Positions 52,522 through 60,808 of a stretch of DNA of 64,000 nt are shown one piece after another. Both the position numbers and the translations under genes were made by a program. Position 1 is the first letter of the stretch, and the number at the start of each line of letters is the position of its first letter. Below the pieces are notes generated by a model that made no database searches, had not been told where the DNA came from, and worked only from the letters and a program-made list of their open reading frames with translations. This DNA is from Hymenobacter wooponensis (lineage in GTDB: Bacteria; Bacteroidota; Bacteroidia; Cytophagales; Hymenobacteraceae): NCBI RefSeq assembly GCF_004745865.1, contig NZ_SRKZ01000004.1, forward strand, positions 310,001-374,000, in the 5' to 3' direction.

Positions 52522-53910
52522 ATGGCTGTTACGCCTCCTTCTTCGCTCCAGCGCCTTCACCTGATTGCCATCGGGGGAAGCATCATGCATAACTTGGCGC
52601 TAGCCCTGCACCGCCGGGGCGCCCACGTCACGGGCTCCGATGACGAAATTTTCGAGCCCGCCAAAAGCCGTCTGGCCGCGGCTGGCCTGCTTCCCGCCGA
52701 GGAAGGCTGGTTTGCGGAGAAGGTAACCCCCGACCTCGACGCCGTGATTGTGGGCATGCACGCCCGCCCCGATAACCCCGAGCTGCTCAAAGCCCAGGAG
52801 CTAGGCCTACGGGTGTACTCCTTCCCGGAGTTCATTTATGAAGCCTCGCGCGACAAGCAGCGGGTGGTTATTGGTGGCTCGCACGGCAAAACCAGCATCA
52901 CCTCACTCATTCTACATGTGCTGCGCTACCACGGCCGCAAGTTTGATTACGCCGTTGGGGCCCAACTAGAGGGATTCGACCTGATGGTGCAGCTCACGGA
53001 AGATGCCCCCATCATCATCATTGAAGGTGACGAATACCTCTCGTCGCCGATTGACCGCCGGCCAAAGTTTCACCTGTATCAGCACCACATCGGCGTTATT
53101 TCTGGCATTAGCTGGGACCACATCAACGTGTTCCCCACCGAGGAAATTTACCGGGAGCAGTTCAAGATCTTCGCCGACATGACGCCCAAGGCCGGCACGC
53201 TGATCTATGACCAAAACGACGAGCAGGTACAGCTGGTAACGGTGCCCTCCAACCCCGATGTAAACTACATTGGCTACGGCCCACACGAGCACGTTATCCG
53301 GAACGGCAAAACTTTCCTGCTCAACAAGAAGGACGAGGAAGTACCCGTGCAGGTGTTCGGGGAGCACAACCTCCGCAACATCTCGGCGGCCAAAGAGGTC
53401 TGCAAATGCCTGGGTATAAAGGGCAAGGACTTTTACGAGGCGCTTGGCTCGTTTAAAGGAGCCGCCCGCCGCCTGGAGCTGGTGCGTGAAGGAGAAGGCT
53501 CAGTGGTGTATAAAGATTTTGCCCACGCTCCCAGCAAGCTGAAGGCCACGGCCACGGCTTTCAAAAAGCAATACCCGCAGCGCAAGCTGGTGGCCTGCCT
53601 GGAGCTGCACACCTTCAGCTCGCTTAATCCGCAGTTCCTGCCCCAGTACGCCCACACCTTCGATGCGCCCGATGTGGCCGTGGTGTACTTCAACCCTCAT
53701 GTGCTGGAGCACAAGCGCCTGCCGCCCCTCCCGCCTGAGGCTGTTGCCCAGGCTTTCCAACGCCCCAACTTGCAAGTGTTTACCGACAGTAAACTGCTGG
53801 CGGAGTTTCTGCACGCGCAAAACTGGCAGGGCGCTAATCTGTTAATGATGTCTTCGGGAACGTTTGATGGGCTGGATCTGGCCCAGCTCGCCACCGAGGT
53901 TACCCGATGA
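52522..53910 (+). CDS. mpl: Mpl-type UDP-N-acetylmuramate ligase (peptidoglycan recycling)
   Basis: The 462-residue protein is a Mur ligase. The N-terminal Rossmann domain reads 'LHLIAIGGSIMHNLALALHR', typical of Mpl/MurC. The ATP loop is 'VVIGGSHGKTSITSLILHVL' (about 116-135), the middle domain has 'IIIIEGDEYLSSPIDRRPKF', and the C-terminal domain has 'FKGAARRLELV' and 'YKDFAHAPSKLKATATAF'. Mpl joins recycled L-Ala-gamma-D-Glu-meso-DAP tripeptide to UDP-MurNAc in the cytoplasm. GGSI near the N-terminus fits Mpl better than MurC's GIGGIGMS. The stop overlaps the next gene's start by 4 bases. Confidence 0.9.
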   Translation: MAVTPPSSLQRLHLIAIGGSIMHNLALALHRRGAHVTGSDDEIFEPAKSRLAAAGLLPAEEGWFAEKVTPDLDAVIVGMHARPDNPELLKAQELGLRVYSFPEFIYEASRDKQRVVIGGSHGKTSITSLILHVLRYHGRKFDYAVGAQLEGFDLMVQLTEDAPIIIIEGDEYLSSPIDRRPKFHLYQHHIGVISGISWDHINVFPTEEIYREQFKIFADMTPKAGTLIYDQNDEQVQLVTVPSNPDVNYIGYGPHEHVIRNGKTFLLNKKDEEVPVQVFGEHNLRNISAAKEVCKCLGIKGKDFYEALGSFKGAARRLELVREGEGSVVYKDFAHAPSKLKATATAFKKQYPQRKLVACLELHTFSSLNPQFLPQYAHTFDAPDVAVVYFNPHVLEHKRLPPLPPEAVAQAFQRPNLQVFTDSKLLAEFLHAQNWQGANLLMMSSGTFDGLDLAQLATEVTR

Positions 53911-54617
53911 GACAACCCATTCTTCTTTTGCATGGCGCCCTTGCCACTGAAGCTCAGCTAAAGCCTCTGGCGCGGGAATTGTCGGCTTTCTTTGCCGTGC
54001 ACTCCTTCACCTTTGGCGGGCACGGCGGCCGGCCGGTTAGTCCGGCGGGGCTTTCCATGCAGCAATGTGCAGCAGAGGTTACGGAGTATCTGGATGCACA
54101 CGGGCTAGATGCCACGCACGTGTTTGGGTACAGCCTGGGTGGGTACGCGGCACTAGCGGCGGCCCTCAAAGCCCCCGAACGCTTTCGCAGCATCACTACG
54201 TTGGGCACCAAGTTTAACTGGTCGCCGGCCACGGCGGCGCTAGAAACGCGGCTTCTAGACCTGGCCACCATGCAGGAGAAGGTGCCGCACTACGTGCAGC
54301 AGCTAGAGCAGCTGCACCACCCTACGCCCGTAGCAGAGTTGCTCAGTGCCACGGCTCAGCTTATGCGGGGCCTCGGCGATTCTCCCATCCTCACCCCCGA
54401 CAACCTCTCTAACTTGGAAGTACCGGTGCAGGTGTTGGTTGGTGAGCTCGACAAAACTGCTGGCGTCGACCCCACTCGGCATTTTACCGACTTCATGCCC
54501 CGCGCTTTGTTCGAAATCATCATGAACACGCCGCACCCGCTGGAGAAAGTTAACCCCGACCTGTTGTTCTCGCGCATTCTGCGTTTCGTAGAAACGGTAG
54601 AGGAAAACCACATATAA
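53907..54617 (+). CDS. Alpha/beta hydrolase, translationally coupled to Mpl
   Basis: The 236-residue hydrolase starts 'QPILLLHGALATEAQLKPLA' (oxyanion His-Gly). The nucleophile elbow is 'VFGYSLGGYAALAAALKAPE' (Ser about 76), the acid region 'VLVGELDKTAGVDP', and the catalytic His in 'NTPHPLEKVNPD'. Its start overlaps the Mpl stop by 4 bases. The substrate is unknown; linkage to Mpl hints at cell-wall or recycling metabolism but may only reflect operon economy. Confidence 0.88.
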   Translation: MRQPILLLHGALATEAQLKPLARELSAFFAVHSFTFGGHGGRPVSPAGLSMQQCAAEVTEYLDAHGLDATHVFGYSLGGYAALAAALKAPERFRSITTLGTKFNWSPATAALETRLLDLATMQEKVPHYVQQLEQLHHPTPVAELLSATAQLMRGLGDSPILTPDNLSNLEVPVQVLVGELDKTAGVDPTRHFTDFMPRALFEIIMNTPHPLEKVNPDLLFSRILRFVETVEENHI

Positions 54618-54648
54618 CCAGCCACCTCACAGACTAAGTGGTATACAT

Positions 54649-54684
54649 AAAGAAGGCCCGCCAAATGGCGGGCCTTCTTTATTT
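54649..54684. terminator. Bidirectional Rho-independent terminator
   Basis: A stem of about 14 bp pairs aaagaaggcccgcc (54649-54662) with ggcgggccttcttt (54667-54680) around a 4-base loop. T-runs occur on both strands. It ends the Mpl-hydrolase operon and, from the other side, the M48-lipoprotein-small peptide operon, whose last stop codon overlaps its right edge. Confidence 0.9.
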
Positions 54685-54789
54685 GTCGGAGGGCTTCTCT
54701 GGTACTGGCCTAGGCTTGCGCCGGTCGGTGGTGACCAGCAAGGCCAGGGCCGTGAGAGATAGGCGCAGAATCCACTTGCGGCTCAGCAT
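54679..54789 (-). CDS. 36-residue single-helix membrane peptide, hypothetical
   Basis: An ATG at 54789 lies two bases after the TAG of the minus-strand lipoprotein gene (tagtcATG spacing). It opens a 36-codon frame: basic start 'MLSRKWILR', one hydrophobic helix 'LSLTALALLVTT', then a basic Pro-rich tail, ending at TAA 54679-54681 on the edge of the terminator. The frame fits exactly between the upstream stop and the terminator, and the composition follows the positive-inside pattern. Such short genes are easily missed. Function is unknown and expression is unproven. Confidence 0.55.
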   Translation of the reverse strand: MLSRKWILRLSLTALALLVTTDRRKPRPVPEKPSDK

Positions 54790-54791
54790 GA

Positions 54792-55364
54792 CTAGCGGCG
54801 GGGGAAAAAGGTGTTGTTGTTTTCTACGCGCAGGTCGCAGCGGCTACCACCGGTGTTTTCCTCGCAGGTAGTGCCCACAATCTCGTTTTTCTCGAAGTTG
54901 AAAAAGCAGAACGTGCAGCCTACTCCGGCAATCACGTAGCGCGCCGCATTGGAGCTCAGGTACAAGCTGTTGTCGGTGGAACTTTGCAGCGGAATAGCCA
55001 TGGCGCGGTACATACCGTCGCGTAGGCCTATGCCCACCATATAGTACACCGCTTTGTCTTTAGACGTCTCCTGCACCTTCCGGATCATGGTTTTGTTTAC
55101 CACGGTCCCATCGCCGAACTGCCGGGTGAAGGCCGCAGCTAGCTGGTCGCGCGGTACTAAGTACCGCACATTGCCTTCGCTCACTTCTGCTACCTGCTTG
55201 CTCACGGCCTCCAGCTTCCGACGGTTCAGAATATCATCGTTGTCGGTAGGTGAGCTTACTTCGGGGAAGCCTCGCTTAGTAGTTTCGCAAGCTGCTAGGC
55301 CACCAAGGGCAAGCATACCGCCGAGAGTTAGAGGAGATAGGAAGGAACGCAGAAAACGATTCAT
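54792..55364 (-). CDS. Hypothetical lipoprotein downstream of M48 protease
   Basis: About 190 residues from the ATG at 55364, which starts a lipoprotein signal (lipobox LAAC, Cys near residue 26). The frame from 55388 would overlap nothing but adds an unlikely leader. The mature part has a conserved-looking 'AVSKQVAEVSEGNVRYLVPR' helix and several Cys near the end ('GVGCTFCFFNFE', 'TTCEENTGGSRCDLRV') that may form disulfides. I do not recognise a family. It starts 24 bases after the M48 protease gene, so the protease, this lipoprotein and the small peptide form one operon. Confidence 0.78.
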   Translation of the reverse strand: MNRFLRSFLSPLTLGGMLALGGLAACETTKRGFPEVSSPTDNDDILNRRKLEAVSKQVAEVSEGNVRYLVPRDQLAAAFTRQFGDGTVVNKTMIRKVQETSKDKAVYYMVGIGLRDGMYRAMAIPLQSSTDNSLYLSSNAARYVIAGVGCTFCFFNFEKNEIVGTTCEENTGGSRCDLRVENNNTFFPRR

Positions 55365-55388
55365 CAGCAGTAGATAAGCAGGCAGCAC

Positions 55389-56183
55389 TTAGCGGCCTTT
55401 ATAATAGGTCTTGGCTTCGGGCAGTTCACGCTCGATATCCGCAATACGGGTGCCGTTAGACGGGTGAGTAGACAAGAATTCTGGTGTACCTCCTCCCCCT
55501 GCCTGAGCCTCCATCCGCTGCCAGAAGGGCACTGCTCCTTGCGGATCGTACCCAGCCATGGCCATAAATATAAGGCCTAAGTGATCAGCTTCAGACTCCT
55601 GGCTCCGGCCGTACTTCAGCAGGCCTAGTGACGAGCCTACGCCTACTGCTTGCAGGAATACGTTTTGCGTGGCCGTAGGAGTTTGGCCTACTGCTACTGA
55701 GGCAATAGACCCAATGCCTTGAGCTGCCATTTGCTGGCTCATGCGCTCAGAGCTATGCTTGGCAACGGCGTGGGCAATTTCGTGGCCCATTACTACGGCC
55801 AGGCCGTTTTCATCCTGCGTGATGGGCAGAATACCCGTGTACACGGCCACTTTGCCACCGGGCATACACCATGCATTTTGCTGGTTTTCTTCAATCAGAT
55901 TGAATTCCCATGCATAGCCTTCCAACTGATCTTGGCGGTTCTGCTGGCGGAAATAGGTTTCCACGGCCTGCTGGATGCGCTGGCCTACGCGCCGCACCAT
56001 GGCTGTTTGGGTGGAGTTGCTAGAGAGCTTGCTTGATGCCAGCACCTTTTGGTACTCAGTAGCAGCCATAGTATTCATTTCTGCATCAGATACTAGGCTG
56101 AGCTGGCGGCGCCCCGTAATAGGCACCGTAGAGCAGGCGGCAGCTACAAACAAGCAGCTAGCCAGAGCGAGTTTTTTTAGCAT
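55389..56183 (-). CDS. M48-family metalloprotease lipoprotein (LoiP/BepA-like)
   Basis: About 264 residues from the ATG at 56183, giving a lipoprotein signal with lipobox VAAAC (Cys about 17). 'TVPITGRRQLSLVSDAEMN' is the conserved start of this family. The zinc site is HEIAH (H134, E135, H138), with the third-ligand Glu in 'GRSQESEADHLGLIFMAMAG'. LoiP and BepA act in the periplasm on misfolded outer-membrane proteins. A similar envelope quality-control role is likely here. It is first in a minus-strand operon with a lipoprotein and a small peptide. Confidence 0.93.
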   Translation of the reverse strand: MLKKLALASCLFVAAACSTVPITGRRQLSLVSDAEMNTMAATEYQKVLASSKLSSNSTQTAMVRRVGQRIQQAVETYFRQQNRQDQLEGYAWEFNLIEENQQNAWCMPGGKVAVYTGILPITQDENGLAVVMGHEIAHAVAKHSSERMSQQMAAQGIGSIASVAVGQTPTATQNVFLQAVGVGSSLGLLKYGRSQESEADHLGLIFMAMAGYDPQGAVPFWQRMEAQAGGGGTPEFLSTHPSNGTRIADIERELPEAKTYYKGR

Positions 56184-56447
56184 TGAAGGGAAGGCTGTAG
56201 GAAGAAAGGAAACAGAACAGTAACGACAGCTACACCTGGGCCGTAATTGCCCAAACAATAGTCAGTAGCTATACGTGAGGCGGTGGGCAAAATGTTTGCC
56301 TAGGGGCTTATGCGTATAATTCACCCTATTTTTTAGGCATAGGGCCAGCGAATTAAACGCTATTTTTGGCCGTACGCCTGCTGACCTGAGTAAGCCTTGC
56401 GCTTTCTGTTAGGGTCGGCCCCGACTTTCTTATTCAACTCTCTGAGC

Positions 56448-57062
56448 ATGAAAATCCTCTGCATCGGCCGTAACTACGCCGAACATATTGCCGAACTTCA
56501 AAACGAAACTCCAGACGCACCCGTCATTTTTGCCAAGCCCGATACGGCCCTGCTCCAGCGCAACCAGCCGTTTTTCCTGCCTGATTTCTCCCAGGACATT
56601 CACCACGAGATTGAGCTGGTTCTGCGCATCTGCAAGAATGGCAAAAACATCGAGGAGAAGTTTGCCCCCACGTACTTCGATGCCATTGGCCTAGGAATCG
56701 ATTTTACGGCCCGCGACCTACAAAGCAAGCTCAAGAGCAAAGGCTTGCCTTGGGAGCTGGCCAAAGGCTTTGATGGCTCAGCCCCCATTTCGCAGGAGTT
56801 CAAGCCGGTGGCTGATTTCCAGGATTTGAAAAATATCAACTTCCGCCTGGAGGTGAATGGCGAGGTGCGCCAGCAGGGCAACTCCAGCCTCATGCTGCAC
56901 GACTTCAGCAAAATCATCAGCTACATCTCGCAGTTCATCACCCTCAAAATGGGCGACCTGATTTTTACTGGCACCCCCAGCGGCGTAGGCCAGGTGAAAA
57001 TAGGTGACCAGCTGACGGGCTACATCGAAGACGAGAAGCTGCTGGACTTGGCAGTGAAGTAA
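56448..57062 (+). CDS. Fumarylacetoacetate hydrolase (FAH) family protein
   Basis: About 204 residues from the ATG at 56448, where the family N-terminus 'MKILCIGRNYAEHIAELQNE' begins. Metal-binding marks are 'DIHHEIELVLRI' (about 61-72) and 'GLGIDFTARDLQSKLKSKGL'. 'ITLKMGDLIFTGTPSGVGQV' is the C-terminal signature. The family cleaves or decarboxylates small beta-dicarbonyl acids; related YcgM/FAHD1 proteins act on oxaloacetate or acylpyruvates. The exact substrate is uncertain. It is a single gene. Confidence 0.92.
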   Translation: MKILCIGRNYAEHIAELQNETPDAPVIFAKPDTALLQRNQPFFLPDFSQDIHHEIELVLRICKNGKNIEEKFAPTYFDAIGLGIDFTARDLQSKLKSKGLPWELAKGFDGSAPISQEFKPVADFQDLKNINFRLEVNGEVRQQGNSSLMLHDFSKIISYISQFITLKMGDLIFTGTPSGVGQVKIGDQLTGYIEDEKLLDLAVK

Positions 57063-57293
57063 GCGTCGCTAGGCCACTTATTCCGCTGCCTCGGTAACGC
57101 GAGTAATGCACACTTGCACGGCGCCAGTGCATAGCTGGGGCTGGGTATCCTGAAGAAGTAGAGCTCTAGGCCTGCCTTATAATGGGGGTCTGGAGCTTCA
57201 AAACGTGCCCTGTTTTCCGGAGGGCACGATAATAGCACGTTACGACGTTACGGCGGCTTGGCTTCCGTTATCGTTGCAGTTTTCCTTTCCTGA

Positions 57294-59300
57294 ATGCTCT
57301 ATTCCTTTCTGAAGACCCAGCCGCGGCTGCTAGGTCTGGCGTTGCCTTTCTTGCTGTTGCTAGGCCTGCAACCCGTTTCCTGCGGAGGCCAAGAACCCGA
57401 TTCATCGGCCAAGCCCAAACCCACTTCCACCACCCCGCCTGATGCCAAGGTGACCGTGCCCAAGGGCTATTTTCTCTTTCCAATTAAGCCGGGACAGCCC
57501 AACTACCTAGCCGCCAGCATGGGCGAGCTGCGCCCCAACCACTTCCACGGCGGCCTCGATATCAAGACCGACGGACGGGTGGATTTGCCCGTTTACGCCT
57601 CCGCCGATGGTTACGTATCGCGGCTCAAGCAAAGTAGCTACGGCTACGGCAATGTGCTCTACATCACGCACCCCAATGGCCTGACAACCGTGTACGGCCA
57701 TTTGAATCACTTCCGGGGGCCGGTGGCACAGGAGCTACGCCGCCAGCAGTATGAAAAGGAGACCTACGAGCTAGAGCTATTCTTTAAACCCGACCAGTTT
57801 CCGGTGAAGCGCGGCGAAATAGTAGCCTTGTCGGGCAATACGGGGGGCTCAGCGGGTCCGCACGTGCACTGGGAGGTACGCACTGCCCAAGACCACCAAC
57901 TGAACCCGCTGCAGTGGGGCGGCTTCCCCGAAATTCAGGACCACGTGCCCCCCATTCTGCAAGCGTTTGCCGTGGAGCCGCTCAGCATTGATGCCCGCGT
58001 GCAGAGCAAATTCGGCAAGCAGATATATGTACCGAAAGCTCCCGCCCTGCCCAACGGTGGCGGCTATGTGTGGGCCGATACTATCTCGGCCTACGGCACC
58101 GTAGGCCTGTTGCTGCAGGGCTTCGACCGGTTTGATGTGGTGTGGAACAAGTACGGCTTTCAGAAAGTGGAGGTGCTGGTCAACAATGAACCCTTCTACA
58201 CGCACGTCATCGACGACATTCCCTTCCCGGAAGGTGCCCGCCAAATCAATCGCCACACTGATTATGAGTGGCGCTTCATGAACGGCCGGCTTATGGAAAA
58301 GCTGTTTGTGGACGATGGCAACGACCTGAGCATCTACACCACCGGCCCCGGCAAAGGACGCTTGCGCGTGCAGGATGGCAAGCTGTACAACGTGGAAGTC
58401 AGGATGGCTGATTCCTACGGTAACATGACACCTCTGCGCTTTGTGCTGCGCGGCGAGCAGCCCGGCTATACTAAAACCCGTTCGGCGGCCGTAAAAACGC
58501 CTGCCCTGCGCTACGATGTGAGCCGCAACTTGCTGGTGGCTACCGCTGCCGACCCCGATACGGCGGCCGTGGGTGGCAACATTACCTTGTATAAAGGCGA
58601 CCGACGCCTCACGCTTAAGCCCAGCTACACCGAGCACAGCCAGAACGTGTACCTCTACGACCTACGTGCCGGCCGCCCCGACTCTCTGCAGTTTGGCCGC
58701 ATCACGAAGCGGTTCGACCGGCAGGCGCTAATTCCATCGGGCCGCGACTTTAGCTTTACTACGGCCAATATGAGCCTGAGCTTCGGGCCCAAAACCCTGT
58801 TCGACACGCTCTACATCCAGACCAGCTACAAGGCCGGCCTCTGGACGGTGCACATGCCCCGCACGCCGCTCTACCAAACGCTGCGCATGACCTTGAAGCC
58901 CGAGGTGGAAGTGGCCGATAAAACCCGTACTGCCATTTACTCCGTGACGGCGAAGGGTGGCCGGGCCTACGTGGGCGGCAAATGGGATGGTAACAACATC
59001 ACGACTCCCATTAAAACCTTCGGGCAGTTCCGCATCCTCACCGATACCATTCCGCCTTCGGCCCGTCTCATCAGTAAGGGTGCAGGGGGCCTAGTGTTTA
59101 AAGTTGGCGACGACCTTTCTGGCCTGGCCAGCTACAAGCTGGAAATTGGGGGCCGCTTCCGAATGCTCCGCTTTGAGCACAAAAATGCCACTCTTTTCAC
59201 TGAACGAGACGATACGCTGGGGCCACCCCTACGCGGCCCCGCCACGCTCCGCCTAACCGACCAGGCCGGCAACGAAAAAGTTCTGAGCTTCACGCTCTAG
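57294..59300 (+). CDS. M23 (LytM) peptidase-domain lipoprotein
   Basis: The 668-residue protein has a lipoprotein-like signal ('LLGLQPVSCGGQEP', Cys about 29). The M23 domain (about 55-215) has H85-G-G-L-D89 in 'NHFHGGLDIKTDG' and the HxH motif H190-V-H192 in 'AGPHVHWEVRT', so the zinc ligands are complete. About 450 residues of beta-rich, immunoglobulin-like segments follow, possibly for cell-wall or partner binding. Active LytM enzymes cut peptidoglycan cross-links or activate amidases. It is a single gene ended by a hairpin. Confidence 0.92.
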   Translation: MLYSFLKTQPRLLGLALPFLLLLGLQPVSCGGQEPDSSAKPKPTSTTPPDAKVTVPKGYFLFPIKPGQPNYLAASMGELRPNHFHGGLDIKTDGRVDLPVYASADGYVSRLKQSSYGYGNVLYITHPNGLTTVYGHLNHFRGPVAQELRRQQYEKETYELELFFKPDQFPVKRGEIVALSGNTGGSAGPHVHWEVRTAQDHQLNPLQWGGFPEIQDHVPPILQAFAVEPLSIDARVQSKFGKQIYVPKAPALPNGGGYVWADTISAYGTVGLLLQGFDRFDVVWNKYGFQKVEVLVNNEPFYTHVIDDIPFPEGARQINRHTDYEWRFMNGRLMEKLFVDDGNDLSIYTTGPGKGRLRVQDGKLYNVEVRMADSYGNMTPLRFVLRGEQPGYTKTRSAAVKTPALRYDVSRNLLVATAADPDTAAVGGNITLYKGDRRLTLKPSYTEHSQNVYLYDLRAGRPDSLQFGRITKRFDRQALIPSGRDFSFTTANMSLSFGPKTLFDTLYIQTSYKAGLWTVHMPRTPLYQTLRMTLKPEVEVADKTRTAIYSVTAKGGRAYVGGKWDGNNITTPIKTFGQFRILTDTIPPSARLISKGAGGLVFKVGDDLSGLASYKLEIGGRFRMLRFEHKNATLFTERDDTLGPPLRGPATLRLTDQAGNEKVLSFTL

Positions 59301-59321
59301 CTCCCGCATAACTCAACTTGC

Positions 59322-59360
59322 AACAGGCTCTCTTCTTTAATGAGGAGAGCCTGTTCTTTT
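59322..59360 (+). terminator. Rho-independent terminator of M23 gene
   Basis: An 11-bp perfect stem (aacaggctctc 59322-59332 with gagagcctgtt 59345-59355) is followed by cttttg. It lies 21 bases past the stop. Confidence 0.8.
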
Positions 59361-59564
59361 GGTGGCCTACTCTACCACTACCCTGCTCGCCTCTTCTTTC
59401 CTTCTTGCTTGTCAAGCACTACTGCCCAGCCAGTATTCCTGGGGGCTGGTGAGTGTAATCTTTCACGTACCTTCCTGACAGGCCTAGGCCACTGGTTCTG
59501 CTTAGTAGATACCCTGGGCCTGGGTTTGCGCGTACAAGCTCCTCTATCCACCTTCCCTTTCCCA

Positions 59565-60140
59565 ATGGCCAATCTGCTCAAACGTCGTCGCCCTACTCTC
59601 TTTACCGCTATTGCGGCTACTGTTGCTACTGGCGTTGCTGCGTATGCGTACGCTAAGCGCAAAATGTACCCTGAGCTGCCCACGGTGACGCACGTAGACC
59701 TGCATAAGTACAAGGGCCTGTGGTACGAAGTTGCACGGCTGCCGACCCGGTTTGAAAAAGGCTGCCAGCACGTAACGGCCGAGTACAAGCTCCGCCCCGA
59801 CGGCAAGGTACAGGTACTCAACACCTGCCATAAAGAAGGCCTGAATGGCCCTGCTGAAACAGCCACCGCCTTGGCGCGCTCCGTAGACGCCTCCAACAGC
59901 AAATTGAAGGTGCAGTTCTTCTGGCCCTTCGAGGGTGACTACTGGATTCTCGACCTCGACCACGCCGATTACCAGTATGCCTTGGTGGGTGAGCCTAGCC
60001 GCAAAAACCTCTGGATTTTGAGCCGGATGCCCCACCTGGAGCGCAGCATCCGTGACCGGCTAATTGCCCACGCCCGCAACCTGGGCTTCCCGGTTGATAA
60101 TCTGATTTACACGCCGCAGCCCATGAATGAGAAGCCCTAG
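59565..60140 (+). CDS. Lipocalin family protein (Blc-like), membrane-anchored
   Basis: About 191 residues from the ATG at 59565; upstream in-frame codons to 59340 run through the terminator of the previous gene and are unlikely. An N-terminal helix ('TAIAATVATGVAAYAYA') anchors or exports it; no lipobox Cys is seen. The lipocalin start 'LHKYKGLWYEVARLPTRFEK' (G-x-W) and later 'DYWILDLDHADYQYALVGEP' and 'LWILSRMPHL' match bacterial lipocalin Blc. Blc binds fatty acids or lysophospholipids at the outer membrane. A role in lipid handling is inferred. Confidence 0.92.
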   Translation: MANLLKRRRPTLFTAIAATVATGVAAYAYAKRKMYPELPTVTHVDLHKYKGLWYEVARLPTRFEKGCQHVTAEYKLRPDGKVQVLNTCHKEGLNGPAETATALARSVDASNSKLKVQFFWPFEGDYWILDLDHADYQYALVGEPSRKNLWILSRMPHLERSIRDRLIAHARNLGFPVDNLIYTPQPMNEKP

Positions 60141-60212
60141 GCCACTTCACTTATTCACTATTTCACTAAATCACCGCTTGGCAGAAGCCGAAGTCCGTTC
60201 TACCTTCGCGGC

Positions 60213-60662
60213 ATGTCACTTCCCCAAATTGGCGAACTAGCCCCCGCTTTCGAAGCGCAGGACCAAAACGGCACCACGCACCGCCTGCAAGATTACGCCG
60301 GCCGCAAAGTGGCGCTGTACTTCTACCCCAAGGACGATACCAGCGGCTGCACGGCCCAGGCCTGCAACCTCCGCGACAACTACCAGAGCCTGCTGGGCGC
60401 CGGCATTCAAGTGCTCGGCGTGAGCATCGACGGCGAGAAGTCGCATCAGAAGTTTGCCACCAAGTACGAGCTGCCTTTCCCCCTGCTAGTGGACGAGGAC
60501 AAGCAGCTGGTGGAGGCCTACGGCGTGTGGCAGGAGAAATCAATGTACGGCCGCAAGTACATGGGCACCATGCGCTACACCTTCCTGATTGATGAGGAGG
60601 GCAAAATTGAGAAGGTTATCACGAAAGTCGATACCAAGAATCACGCGGCGCAACTGCTGTAA
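60213..60662 (+). CDS. bcp: Peroxiredoxin, BCP type (thioredoxin-dependent thiol peroxidase)
   Basis: The 149-residue protein matches BCP/PrxQ. 'KDDTSGCTAQACNLRDNY' carries the peroxidatic Cys46 and a second Cys51 five residues on, the atypical 2-Cys pattern of this subfamily. 'PFPLLVDEDKQLVEAYGVW' and 'TFLIDEEGKIEKV' follow. It reduces hydrogen and organic peroxides with thioredoxin. It is a single gene with its own terminator. Confidence 0.96.
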   Translation: MSLPQIGELAPAFEAQDQNGTTHRLQDYAGRKVALYFYPKDDTSGCTAQACNLRDNYQSLLGAGIQVLGVSIDGEKSHQKFATKYELPFPLLVDEDKQLVEAYGVWQEKSMYGRKYMGTMRYTFLIDEEGKIEKVITKVDTKNHAAQLL

Positions 60663-60669
60663 TACCAAG

Positions 60670-60699
60670 AGCCTCGCCCAGTTTGGCGGGGCTTTTTTA
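60670..60699 (+). terminator. Rho-independent terminator of peroxiredoxin gene
   Basis: A 9-bp stem with one G-U pair (agcctcgcc 60670-60678 with ggcggggct 60685-60693) is followed by six Ts. It lies 7 bases past the stop. Confidence 0.9.
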
Positions 60700-60808
60700 T
60701 GGGCGGTGGCTAGGCCAGAACTCCAGGCTATTGCCTCTGTGGGCCGCGTCCTTCCACCTCCCGCCCAACTTCCTACCTTTGTCACCCTACCAAACTCCAA
60801 TAGAACCT

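Noticed and set aside
57849..58637. Minus-strand frame of 262 codons opposite the M23 peptidase gene
   Set aside because: It is the complement of a well-supported gene, with biased composition and no recognisable motif.
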